A stretch of DNA of 64,000 bases from positions 186,001 through 250,000 of the forward strand of contig CAZQOQ010000037.1 in assembly GCA_964595205.1 (NCBI GenBank), given 5' to 3'. Positions 1 to 7,675 of this stretch are shown here, piece by piece. This stretch comes from JADKIH01 sp964595205 (lineage in GTDB: Bacteria > Bacteroidota > Bacteroidia > AKYH767-A > 2013-40CM-41-45). Under the pieces are notes generated by a model. It worked only from the letters and a program-made list of their open reading frames with translations. It searched no databases and was not told the DNA's origin. The position numbers were made by a program, and so were the translations under genes. Position 1 is the stretch's first letter. Each line of letters opens with the position of its first letter.

Positions 1-133
1 GTATATAGAAGGCGACGATAATGCCGTTGTTTCCATCGACAGTAATGGAGTTGTGATTCATAAAGACGGTAAAACCAAAAGGTTTAAGAAGGGAAACGTT
101 CACATTTCTGTGGATGAGGATAAGGATTGGTAG
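1..133 (+). CDS. C-terminal end of an unrecognised protein (partial)
   Basis: An open frame enters from the left edge (first full codon at base 2) and gives 43 residues ending in EDKDW before a TAG stop. The tail is polar, with an alternating Lys/Asp pattern and short beta-strand-like runs (VVSIDS, GVVIHKDG). No domain can be recognised from so little sequence and the start lies outside the window. A strong hairpin 8 bases after the stop suggests that this is the end of its transcript. Confidence 0.6.
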   Translation, partial: YIEGDDNAVVSIDSNGVVIHKDGKTKRFKKGNVHISVDEDKDW

Positions 134-140
134 TCTTTTT

Positions 141-221
141 AATTTGAAAATGTGGTAATTTGAAAATTTGAAAATTGGGAGATTCCATTTTCAAATTTTC
201 AAATTACCACATTTTCAAATT
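141..221 (+). terminator. Perfect 35-bp inverted repeat, terminator-like
   Basis: The arms at 141-175 and 187-221 are exact reverse complements over 35 bases, with an 11-base loop. Each arm is made of reiterated TTTGAAAAT-like words. The right arm is followed shortly by a T run. The position just after the stop of the preceding gene suggests a transcription terminator or 3'-end-protecting hairpin. It is much longer than an ordinary rho-independent terminator. Confidence 0.7.
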
Positions 222-239
222 AAACTTTTTGTATTTCTC

Positions 240-535
240 TTGCTGGGCGTCTTAAGCGCGAACACGAATTTTAATTTATTGAACGAAACTTTGCTATGAG
301 CGCGTGACTTCGTCCTTGTACTGAGCCCCTCACCAGGTAAATGCACGCTCGACGATTTCAATGTGAGTAATAAATTTGAATAATTCTCAATCACTTGCAG
401 GGCGAAACGTTGGGGTAATTCATGTTTAGGCGTTTACATCGCGTGGGGCACTGTACCAGGACGAAGTCACGCGCTCATAGCAAAATTTTTTTCTTATTCA
501 AATGTAGTGTTCGCGCTTAAGAGTTTGCCCAGCAA
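240..535. repeat. Approximately 295-bp palindromic intergenic element, MITE-like
   Basis: The two ends are long imperfect inverted repeats of about 90 bases, roughly 240-329 against 445-535. Pairing is not uniform. Three blocks are kept almost exactly (TTGCTGGGC at the tip, CTTAAGCGCGAACAC, and GCTATGAGCGCGTGACTTCG running into GTCCT), while the spacers between them differ in sequence and slightly in length. The centre carries no open frame of note. No clear target-site duplication is visible. This could be a non-autonomous fold-back transposon, a dispersed palindromic repeat or a structured RNA. No transposase is nearby. Confidence 0.6.
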
Positions 536-612
536 TAGGGTTTTTAACATTTGATTTTCCTTCATTCACCATCTTTAACTAATTAAAATGGTAACTTATT
601 GTTGAATTTCTT

Positions 613-640
613 TTGTCATTACATAAAAAATGTATATTTG
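613..640 (+). promoter_or_regulatory. Bacteroidota-type promoter for the peroxidase operon
   Basis: A perfect TAnnTTTG -7 box (TATATTTG, 633-640) is preceded by TTG at 613-615 with a 17-base spacer, matching the known Bacteroidota sigma-A promoter layout. It lies 22 bases before the start codon of the cytochrome c peroxidase gene, so a short leader is predicted. Confidence 0.65.
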
Positions 641-662
641 ATCAAACTAAATATTTTCGAGG

Positions 663-1697
663 ATGAAAAAACTGCTGTTTCCGGTAGTAGCAATTTTTGT
701 ATTAGCATGTACAAAAGAAGATGCAAAAATTTCACCTGCTAAAAAAGAACTAAACCAAACTTTACTTGGATCATACATTAGCTATTCGAGTATTGGACGT
801 GTAATGTTTTATGATACTCGTTTATCAGCGAATAATTCGATATCATGTGCATCATGTCATAAGCAAAGTCAGGGTTTTGCAGATAATTCGAAATTCAGTA
901 CAGGTTTTCAGGGACACCAAACGAAAAGAAATTCTCTTGCCATATCAGATCTGGGTTCTAATTTTAATAACAACAATTTCGGGCCCTTATTTTGGGACGG
1001 GCGTGAATCGAATTTAAATAATATGGTATTATTGCCGGTTTTAAATCACGTTGAAATGGGCATGTCAGATAAAGAAGCAATTCTTGAACGTGTAAGAAAC
1101 ACAGATTATTATCGCGAATTGTTTAAACAAGTGATAGGAGAGAGAGAAATTAGTATTAGTGATATTTCTTACTCCTTAGGAGAATTCGTTCTTGGTATTG
1201 AAGGATTCGGTTCAAAATTTGACATGGTAACTGCAGGTAATGGTTCATTAACCGCTTTAGAACAAACCGGAGTAGATTTGTTCTTTAATGTTTACCATTG
1301 CGGATCTTGTCATCGGCCATCAGATCCTTATTCTTCAATTAATTTATTTTTTAACATCGGACTTGATGAAACCTCATCCGATTTAGGCCGTGCAGCTGTA
1401 ACCGGAAATAGTACTGACATTGGAAAATTTAGAGTTCCATCTCTTAAGAATATTGCATTAAGCAGTCCGTATATGCATGATGGCAGATTTAATACTCTGG
1501 AAGATGTAATCGACCATTATAGTCATGGAATAAAAAACAACCCAAATCTTGATCCTGCTTTGAGATCTTCAAGTGGTGGAGCTGTTCAATTTAATATTAC
1601 CGAAAATCAGAAAAAAGCATTAGTCGCTTTCCTAAATACATTTACAGATTTTTCGATAGTAAATTCTACTGAATATTCAGATCCATTTAATCATTGA
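663..1697 (+). CDS. Di-heme cytochrome c peroxidase (CcpA/MauG family), lipoprotein
   Basis: The protein has a lipobox (VLAC, Cys16), so it is probably anchored in the periplasm. It has two CxxCH heme sites, CASCH at residues 62-66 and CGSCH at 213-217, separated by about 150 residues as in bacterial di-heme peroxidases. Other family landmarks are FWDGR near 110-114 (candidate bridging Trp), NHVEMGM near 128-134 and YMHDGRF before the C-terminal helix. The likely role is reduction of peroxide with electrons from small c-type cytochromes, or oxidation of a partner protein as in MauG. It is the first gene of a tight operon with a predicted outer-membrane protein and a Cys-rich lipoprotein. The length of 344 residues is normal. 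Confidence 0.9.
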   Translation: MKKLLFPVVAIFVLACTKEDAKISPAKKELNQTLLGSYISYSSIGRVMFYDTRLSANNSISCASCHKQSQGFADNSKFSTGFQGHQTKRNSLAISDLGSNFNNNNFGPLFWDGRESNLNNMVLLPVLNHVEMGMSDKEAILERVRNTDYYRELFKQVIGEREISISDISYSLGEFVLGIEGFGSKFDMVTAGNGSLTALEQTGVDLFFNVYHCGSCHRPSDPYSSINLFFNIGLDETSSDLGRAAVTGNSTDIGKFRVPSLKNIALSSPYMHDGRFNTLEDVIDHYSHGIKNNPNLDPALRSSSGGAVQFNITENQKKALVAFLNTFTDFSIVNSTEYSDPFNH

Positions 1698-1699
1698 TT

Positions 1700-2392
1700 A
1701 TGAGGATTATTATTTTTAGTATCCTATCGATCATCCCTAATTTTCTTTTTTCTCAGGATGATCCACAGAAAAAGTTTGATCACTATGCAAGTGTACAGGT
1801 AAACCAGCTTATTAAGGAGATTATCAATTTAAGCACGAATGATGATTTAATTGACAATCCATATTTACTTGAGTATTCAATTATTCACAATGGGTCGAAT
1901 TTCGGTTTGAATATGGGCTTCGGCTATACTTATTCACAGGCAGGAGATCATGATAATCCCGATGCAAGATTTATCGAAGAAAATGATCTCTCTTTTTTTA
2001 TTGGTGTATGTAAGAGGCAAATGTTTGGGAAAAAAGTTGAGATATCTTATGGATTGGATTATGTCTATAACTATGTGTTAAATAAGTCATATAGTTTTTC
2101 AGTAACAGATTTTGGAAGCCGACAAGATTCTTCTTACTTTCAGGTAAAAGATGAATTAAAGGCATGGGGAGTCGGATTTGATGTAATGTTCCGCTATTAT
2201 CTGTCAAAACGCATATTGATTGGAAGTCAATTAACCTATTATTATATGATGACAGAAGAAAAGTCGCATTCATTAACCTATACAGAAAGTACTTTTAATC
2301 CAACTTCATTGGAAGTCGATAATTCGGGGACAGACCATAAAGATTTTTTAATTCATTTGCCCATAGCTGTATTTTTAACATTTAAATTTTAG
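1700..2392 (+). CDS. Predicted outer-membrane beta-barrel protein
   Basis: A signal peptide (MRIIIFSILSIIPNFLFSQ) is followed by about 210 residues with many aromatic beta-strand pairs and a C-terminal strand ending in Phe (AVFLTFKF), as in small outer-membrane barrels. The ATG at 1700 is chosen. A TTG at 1694 overlaps the upstream stop and gives the same frame with two extra residues. It sits between the peroxidase and a lipoprotein with almost no spacing, so it is probably co-transcribed. No specific family is recognised. Transport of a ligand or metal related to the peroxidase is only a guess. Confidence 0.7.
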   Translation: MRIIIFSILSIIPNFLFSQDDPQKKFDHYASVQVNQLIKEIINLSTNDDLIDNPYLLEYSIIHNGSNFGLNMGFGYTYSQAGDHDNPDARFIEENDLSFFIGVCKRQMFGKKVEISYGLDYVYNYVLNKSYSFSVTDFGSRQDSSYFQVKDELKAWGVGFDVMFRYYLSKRILIGSQLTYYYMMTEEKSHSLTYTESTFNPTSLEVDNSGTDHKDFLIHLPIAVFLTFKF

Positions 2393-2908
2393 ATGAAAGT
2401 ACTTTTGAAAATAATTCTTCCTGCAATAATTTGTTTTACATTGAATTCATGTAAGCAAAAGGGATGCACGGATCCAAATTCATTGAACTATGATATTATG
2501 GCAGACGAAGACGATGGCTCTTGCCTGTATTGTGAATCAATTAGTACACCGATAGCTACGCGTTCAGAGTATTTAATTGACGATTACAATACCAGCATTC
2601 ATTACAATGAAAATATTTTGAGATGTGACATGACGCAACATGCTGACACTTTCAATTTTTCCCAATGTGGTACTACAGCATGTAAAGTTGATTTGAAAGT
2701 TACCAGCCTGGTAAATGAAGCAATGTTACTAGATTTCCGGTTGTATGCCAACTCCACGATTTCTCTCAGTGCGTATCAACGAATCACTATTATGGGTCAC
2801 TCTACTGTTGATATAGGTACAATTGGAACACAAAATTACACCAATTGTGTTCCAATAACATTTGCACCAATTACCGTTGAATTAAGAAGTTCTGTAGTTT
2901 ATTACTGA
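2393..2908 (+). CDS. Cys-rich secreted lipoprotein with CTDPNSLNY motif
   Basis: The signal peptide ends in a lipobox (LNSC, Cys20). The mature N-terminus has the CTDPxxxNYDxxADEDDGSC pattern, a motif seen in many Bacteroidota and marine secreted proteins. About 115 residues rich in Thr/Ser and beta strands follow, with further Cys pairs (LYC, RCDM, QCGTTACK, NCVP). The ATG follows the upstream TAG directly, which indicates translational coupling. No enzyme motif is visible. As third gene of the operon it may be a partner or substrate of the di-heme peroxidase, which is inference from context only. Confidence 0.65.
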   Translation: MKVLLKIILPAIICFTLNSCKQKGCTDPNSLNYDIMADEDDGSCLYCESISTPIATRSEYLIDDYNTSIHYNENILRCDMTQHADTFNFSQCGTTACKVDLKVTSLVNEAMLLDFRLYANSTISLSAYQRITIMGHSTVDIGTIGTQNYTNCVPITFAPITVELRSSVVYY

Positions 2909-3134
2909 TTGTAAAGTATATTCATCCAAATCAGTTATTTTCTTGAAGTTTCGGGAAAGAATCCTTTATTTTCAATTCATAAGGATAATAAATGACAAAA
3001 TTTAGGCGTGTTTGTTTTTCCAATGAAAAGTTTTAGCACATTTGTCTAGAAGCAGTTTGGTTGTATTATAATCATTCAAATTGTTCAATATGTAATCATA
3101 AAAATTTCGAGAATTATTTAAAAACTAAATACTT

Positions 3135-4175
3135 ATGGCAAAAGAAGATGTAAAAGATGCAGCAAAGGAAACTTCCAAAGAAAAATTGAAAGCTCTCCAG
3201 CTTACGATCGATAAGATCGAAAAAAATTACGGAAAAGGCACCATTATGAAATTGGGTGACGAAGCGGTAGAACAAATTGAAACCATTTCTACCGGATCCA
3301 TTACCCTGGATTCTGCTCTGGGAATCGGCGGATTACCTAAAGGAAGGGTGATTGAAATATACGGACCGGAATCGTCAGGAAAAACAACGCTGGCTATTCA
3401 TTGTATTGCGAATGCACAGAAGAACGGCGGCATTGCAGCCTTCATCGATGCAGAACATGCTTTCGACCGGCTCTACGCACAGAAACTGGGTGTGGATATT
3501 GAGAATCTCCTCATCTCTCAGCCCGATAATGGCGAGCAGGCATTGGAAATTGCCGAAAACCTGATCCGCTCAGGCGCCATCGATATTATTGTGATCGACT
3601 CCGTTGCAGCATTGACTCCAAAGAGTGAGATCGAAGGCGAAATGGGCGACAGCAAAATGGGGCTGCATGCAAGACTCATGTCGCAGGCCATGAGGAAACT
3701 CACTGCCACCATCAGCCGAACAGGTTGCTGCTGTATTTTCATCAACCAGCTCCGCGAAAAGATCGGCGTGATGTTCGGTAACCCCGAGACAACCACCGGC
3801 GGCAATGCTTTGAAGTTCTATGCCTCAATACGGATCGACATCAGGCGCATCGGGCAAATCAAAGACGGAGAGTCTATCGTCGGAAACCGCACCAAGGTTA
3901 AGGTCGTTAAAAATAAACTGGCTCCGCCATTCCGCATCGCCGAATTCGACATCATGTACGGAGAGGGAATTTCCAAGGTCGGTGAAATCGTGGATCTCGG
4001 AGTCGAAAAAGGCATCGTTAAAAAATCCGGTTCCTGGTTCAGCTATAACGATACAAAACTCGGTCAGGGTCGTGATGCCGTTAAACAGCTTTTACTGGAT
4101 AACCCGGAACTCGCCGAAGAAATTGAAGCACAACTCCGCGAGGTGATGAAGGATCATCCGGTGGCGCAGGAGTAA
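3135..4175 (+). CDS. recA: Recombinase RecA
   Basis: This is a full-length RecA of 346 residues. The Walker A motif GPESSGKT is at 77-84 and Walker B (DIIVIDSVAAL) follows. The MAW-like segment, the DNA-binding loop regions (GEMGDSKMGLHARLMSQAMR; FINQLREKIGVMFGNPETT) and the acidic C-terminus are all present. RecA forms filaments on single-stranded DNA for homologous repair and activates LexA-type repressors. It is monocistronic, with an AT-rich 226-base region upstream and a folded repeat downstream. No SOS box could be identified with confidence. The gene looks more GC-rich and codon-optimised than its neighbours, as is usual for recA. Confidence 0.98.
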   Translation: MAKEDVKDAAKETSKEKLKALQLTIDKIEKNYGKGTIMKLGDEAVEQIETISTGSITLDSALGIGGLPKGRVIEIYGPESSGKTTLAIHCIANAQKNGGIAAFIDAEHAFDRLYAQKLGVDIENLLISQPDNGEQALEIAENLIRSGAIDIIVIDSVAALTPKSEIEGEMGDSKMGLHARLMSQAMRKLTATISRTGCCCIFINQLREKIGVMFGNPETTTGGNALKFYASIRIDIRRIGQIKDGESIVGNRTKVKVVKNKLAPPFRIAEFDIMYGEGISKVGEIVDLGVEKGIVKKSGSWFSYNDTKLGQGRDAVKQLLLDNPELAEEIEAQLREVMKDHPVAQE

Positions 4176-4186
4176 TTTATTATTGA

Positions 4187-4322
4187 AGATTGAAAATTGA
4201 AAATTGAAGAATAATTGGGTATTGGTTATTGGTTACTGGTTATTTTATTTGTTAATTAGTTGATTCGTTAATTAGTTGATTTAACTAATTAACGAATCGA
4301 CTAATTAACGAATCAACTAATT
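4187..4322 (+). repeat. Folded-back low-complexity repeat after recA
   Basis: A run of GAAAATTGAA words is followed by GGTTATTGGTTACTGG-like words. Then comes a tandem of GTTAATTAGTTGATTC (from about 4251) that folds back on its own complement (about 4282-4322), giving a stem of roughly 26 bp with one mismatch. It starts 12 bases after recA and ends just before the GTG of the next gene. It may act as a terminator or mRNA-stabilising hairpin. Confidence 0.6.
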
Positions 4323-4327
4323 CAAAA

Positions 4328-5329
4328 GTGAACAAATACCATATCTTTTTGTACTTACTTTTTTTTCTGTTTTCCTGTCAACCAAAGGATAATAATGTTG
4401 CCAGTGAAAAAAAGCAGGATGGTAAAAAGGATGAGTTTGCTCTTCTCAATGAGCAAATCGCCGCCAATCCCGGGAATGCCGAATTATTTTATAAGCGTTC
4501 GCAAATCTTCATGCAGAAAAAAAATGTACGGCAGGCATTCGATGATATTTCAAAGGCTGTCGCTTTAGATTCTACAAGGTACGATTATTACCTGCAGCTG
4601 GCCGATGTTTCATTTAAAGGACTTCAAATTCAAAAGTCGATCGATGCTTTTAAAAAGGCCATTGCCCTGGAGCCGAAAAATAAAGAAGCCCATCTCAAAC
4701 TTTCCGAATTATATCTTTATATCAAAGCCTATCCACAATGTCTCGCAGAGGCTAATGAGGCTCTGGAAATCGATAAGAATATTGCCAAGGCCTATTTCAT
4801 AAAAGGTTTTGCCTACAAGGAAACTGCCGATACGCCCAGGGCCGTTTCGAGTTTTCAAACGGCTGTTGAAATTCAGTCAGACTATTACGATGCCTACATC
4901 CAGCTTGGAAACATCCAGGCGGCACGCAGGAATAAAATTGCATTACAGTATTACAACAATGCACTTAGGATTCTTCCCTCAAGTACAGAGGCGCTCTATA
5001 ACCGCGGACTGCTCTATCAGGATATGGGAGAACTCGACAAGGCTGTGCAGGATTACAATTCCATACTTGTCATCGACCGGAATTATGCTGATGCACATTA
5101 CAACCTGGGTTATATCGACCTGGCTTATAAGAAGGATTATAAGTCGGCCATTACTCATTTTACCGATGCAATCCGTGTCAACAACCAGTATGCAGAAGCT
5201 TTTTACAACCGGGGAGTGGCATATGATTTTTCGGGCGACAAAAAAAGTGCTGAAAAGGATTACAGGCAGGCTCTGAATATCGTTCCTGCGTTTAAACTTG
5301 CAAAGGACAGGCTGAAAAAATTACAGTGA
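4328..5329 (+). CDS. TPR-repeat lipoprotein
   Basis: A GTG start gives a signal peptide with lipobox FSCQ (Cys17), so the protein is probably an envelope lipoprotein. Residues 35 to the end form about eight tetratricopeptide repeats, seen in recurring motifs such as AxxDISKAVALD, AIDAFKKAIALEPK, AVQDYNSILVIDRNYADAHYNLGY and AEKDYRQALNI. TPR arrays bind other proteins, and in Bacteroidota such lipoproteins often belong to envelope assembly complexes. The partner is not indicated here. The gene follows recA, but the hairpin repeat between them argues against co-transcription. Confidence 0.85.
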   Translation: MNKYHIFLYLLFFLFSCQPKDNNVASEKKQDGKKDEFALLNEQIAANPGNAELFYKRSQIFMQKKNVRQAFDDISKAVALDSTRYDYYLQLADVSFKGLQIQKSIDAFKKAIALEPKNKEAHLKLSELYLYIKAYPQCLAEANEALEIDKNIAKAYFIKGFAYKETADTPRAVSSFQTAVEIQSDYYDAYIQLGNIQAARRNKIALQYYNNALRILPSSTEALYNRGLLYQDMGELDKAVQDYNSILVIDRNYADAHYNLGYIDLAYKKDYKSAITHFTDAIRVNNQYAEAFYNRGVAYDFSGDKKSAEKDYRQALNIVPAFKLAKDRLKKLQ

Positions 5330-5375
5330 TCTTTTTCCGGAAAGTATTAATCGGATTTGACTATCTTTCTTCGAC

Positions 5376-6572
5376 TTAATTTTTGAGTAATTTATTTACT
5401 GAAGAATCAACGTTCAATAAATAGAATCCTGTTTTTAATCCGGTCAGATCCAGCTGTAAATTAAATTGAACTGATTTTCTCAAAATCGTACGTCCGGTCA
5501 TATCATTTATTTCCATGAAATGAATGCGTGAGTCATTAAAATTCAACGACAGAATATCATTAACCGGATTAGGGTAGAAGCTGAAGTTTTCATTCTTTGT
5601 ATTTTCAGGAATGGAGCTGATAGTTTCTCCGCATAACCATTGGCTGTGATCGAGTGTGCTTGAAAGCTGCCAGTCTTGAAATGCTGTGAATACTTCACTT
5701 ACAGTCGCCCATTTAAACCGGCTTCCCGGAATCAGATTCAATGAATCAATCACTCTCGAGATCTTCTGAAAAAACAAGGGACCATACTCTCTTTGGTTGG
5801 TCATGATCCGTGTAACGTAAAATTTATCGGGCGGCCAGAGCCCATTCTGTATGCTATCGACTTGCCCCCGGATTAAATCGATAATTGCCTGTTCATCGTC
5901 AAGCGAATCAAGTACGGGTGCGCAGCCTGTTCCCATGCACCAGAGATTTTTTGCAGGATTGTGATGGTAAAAATCAGTAGTTGTATCCGGCTTGAATACT
6001 CCAAAGTCGTTGAGATCATTTGAGTGCGGCGGATAACTACCTGCGCCCGTGATAATGGAGCATTGCCAGGAGTTACCATAAATATTCCCTATCACAGGAT
6101 TCCTGTATTGAAGCCAGTCGATGGGCTGTATAGATGGATTAGTGGTGGTATAGATGCATCCTCCCAGGTGTGTCGTCGGATTTGCACCACAGGAGTCAAG
6201 CAAATACCATTGGTCGGCAATGTTTCTTCCACTCTTATTTTTCGAGCGGGGGTCGATTTCTATGTTGTCATCATAAGGCGGGTTAGATAAAATTTCAAAA
6301 ATATCGTTCGGCGATGTTCCGGCCGAATCAAATTGAAGCGCCCCGACTACGAAACCGTCAGACGTTTGCAGATTCCACTTTGCGTTTTTGCTGTCGATGA
6401 TATCTGCCATCTGCAGGGCATTGGCTTTCGCCCTGTTGTAATTCATCGCAGATGCATCGAGATTGTCTGATGGTTCATTATGAGATACGATGTGAACATA
6501 TAATATCGGAGGCTGTGCCGTTAAGAATGCAGTCTCTAGTAGAATTGCAATCAGGAGTATTGTTGATTTCAT
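5376..6572 (-). CDS. T9SS cargo protein with type A sorting domain, function unknown
   Basis: The sequence has a Sec signal peptide (LLIAILLETAFLTAQ), a body of about 300 residues and a type A T9SS C-terminal domain (FYPNPVNDILSLNF, then GxxxxxTGLKTGFYLLNV). The protein is therefore probably exported across the outer membrane and either released or attached. The body starts with LYVHIVSHNEPSD and has Cys, His and Trp-rich stretches. This faintly suggests a deacetylase-like or hydrolytic fold, but no catalytic motif could be confirmed. It converges on the TPR lipoprotein gene and stands alone. Confidence 0.75.
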   Translation of the reverse strand: MKSTILLIAILLETAFLTAQPPILYVHIVSHNEPSDNLDASAMNYNRAKANALQMADIIDSKNAKWNLQTSDGFVVGALQFDSAGTSPNDIFEILSNPPYDDNIEIDPRSKNKSGRNIADQWYLLDSCGANPTTHLGGCIYTTTNPSIQPIDWLQYRNPVIGNIYGNSWQCSIITGAGSYPPHSNDLNDFGVFKPDTTTDFYHHNPAKNLWCMGTGCAPVLDSLDDEQAIIDLIRGQVDSIQNGLWPPDKFYVTRIMTNQREYGPLFFQKISRVIDSLNLIPGSRFKWATVSEVFTAFQDWQLSSTLDHSQWLCGETISSIPENTKNENFSFYPNPVNDILSLNFNDSRIHFMEINDMTGRTILRKSVQFNLQLDLTGLKTGFYLLNVDSSVNKLLKN

Positions 6573-6622
6573 CCGGTTCTAAAATATAAAGGACTGAATT
6601 ATTTTTTTTACCGGTTAAATAT

Positions 6623-7522
6623 TTATTTGAACATTGAATTGTTTATTAAATACAATATTGTGAAACAAATTATCATGCATGAAGATGATATAAAAGTTAT
6701 TCGCATGGCATTTGAATAATCAGCATTTGATTTGTCTTTTAACGTCATGCCGAGCCAATAGAAAAAATAAAGAATAACAGGGAACAAGGATGTTATAAAA
6801 ATTAAAAAGTGATTCATGTTATAGAATGAATTGAAATAATAATAAGCCGTCGCACCGGCAATGAAAAAGAGGATTCCTGTAAATGTGAATGTGCCAAAAA
6901 TCCCAAGCTTGTAACTGATTGTTAAATCACCCCGTTGGCTGTCTTCTTCATGCTGGTAGATCTGAGTGAGGGGGTAATATCCGCCGATCAGTAATGAGGC
7001 AATCAACATGCATTGAAAATGCTTTTCATCAAACCATGACCAGGTGAAATTATTTTCTGCCGACATATTGACCAGTAAAAATGTGTATCCGCCCTGAAAC
7101 AGCATAACGACAAGCCAGCCTGTAATACCGTATTTTTTAAGCCTGATCTTTTTCCAGCTGTAGGCTTTTGAGACGCCAATATAGACCAGCATCAGGATCA
7201 CCATTTTTAAATTAACGAAGAGGCAAAGCAGCAGACCGATTCCATCGAGAATAATACTTGCATAATATAATCCTCTCGTAACCGGAGGAGGATGCCTGAG
7301 TCCGCCAATGCTTCCTTTGTCTTCGTCCATGAAACTGTTATAGCTGTTGCTGGCCGGGTAAATGAAGAAGTGAAGCGACAGAAATATTAGGATTACATTC
7401 GAAAGGTCAACGCTTCCCGCCTGGCTGATTCCGAAACAGAAAATGGGGAGAAGGAAAAATGAAAATGGCAGCCTCAGATGAAGCAGAGTAGTGCGGTCAA
7501 ACAGGGTTGATAAAATTTTCAT
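6623..7522 (-). CDS. UbiA-family prenyltransferase
   Basis: This is an integral membrane protein of 299 residues with about eight or nine hydrophobic segments. The first Asp-rich motif appears as NSYNSFMDEDKGSIGG (about 59-74) and the second as HEEDSQRGDLT near residues 190-200, in the places where UbiA enzymes bind Mg-diphosphate. Family members transfer a polyprenyl chain to an aromatic acceptor in the membrane. The gene diverges from a type III polyketide synthase, whose aromatic product would be a plausible acceptor. Both motifs are degenerate relative to the classic NDxxDxxxD, so substrate and activity are uncertain. Confidence 0.75.
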   Translation of the reverse strand: MKILSTLFDRTTLLHLRLPFSFFLLPIFCFGISQAGSVDLSNVILIFLSLHFFIYPASNSYNSFMDEDKGSIGGLRHPPPVTRGLYYASIILDGIGLLLCLFVNLKMVILMLVYIGVSKAYSWKKIRLKKYGITGWLVVMLFQGGYTFLLVNMSAENNFTWSWFDEKHFQCMLIASLLIGGYYPLTQIYQHEEDSQRGDLTISYKLGIFGTFTFTGILFFIAGATAYYYFNSFYNMNHFLIFITSLFPVILYFFYWLGMTLKDKSNADYSNAMRITFISSSCMIICFTILYLINNSMFK

Positions 7523-7581
7523 CCGGCGAAAAGCAGTGGCTTAATTTTATTAACTTTACAAAACAACAAACAGAATCATAT

Positions 7582-7593
7582 TTGCATATGCAA
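7582..7593. promoter_or_regulatory. 12-bp perfect palindrome, possible operator
   Basis: TTGCATATGCAA lies near the middle of the region between the divergent UbiA and type III PKS genes, about 60 bases from one start and 80 from the other. A symmetric site in a divergent promoter region is a reasonable candidate for binding a dimeric regulator of both genes. No regulator gene is adjacent. Confidence 0.3.
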
Positions 7594-7675
7594 GGTATTT
7601 ATTAAAATGCCTTTTAACTTCCGGAATAAAAAAAATTTCCTGGCACGAATAATTTAAGGGAAATCAGAACCAGCT

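Noticed and set aside
3518..4146. Long antisense and out-of-frame readings inside recA
   Set aside because: They arise from the GC-rich codon usage of recA and have no conserved pattern.
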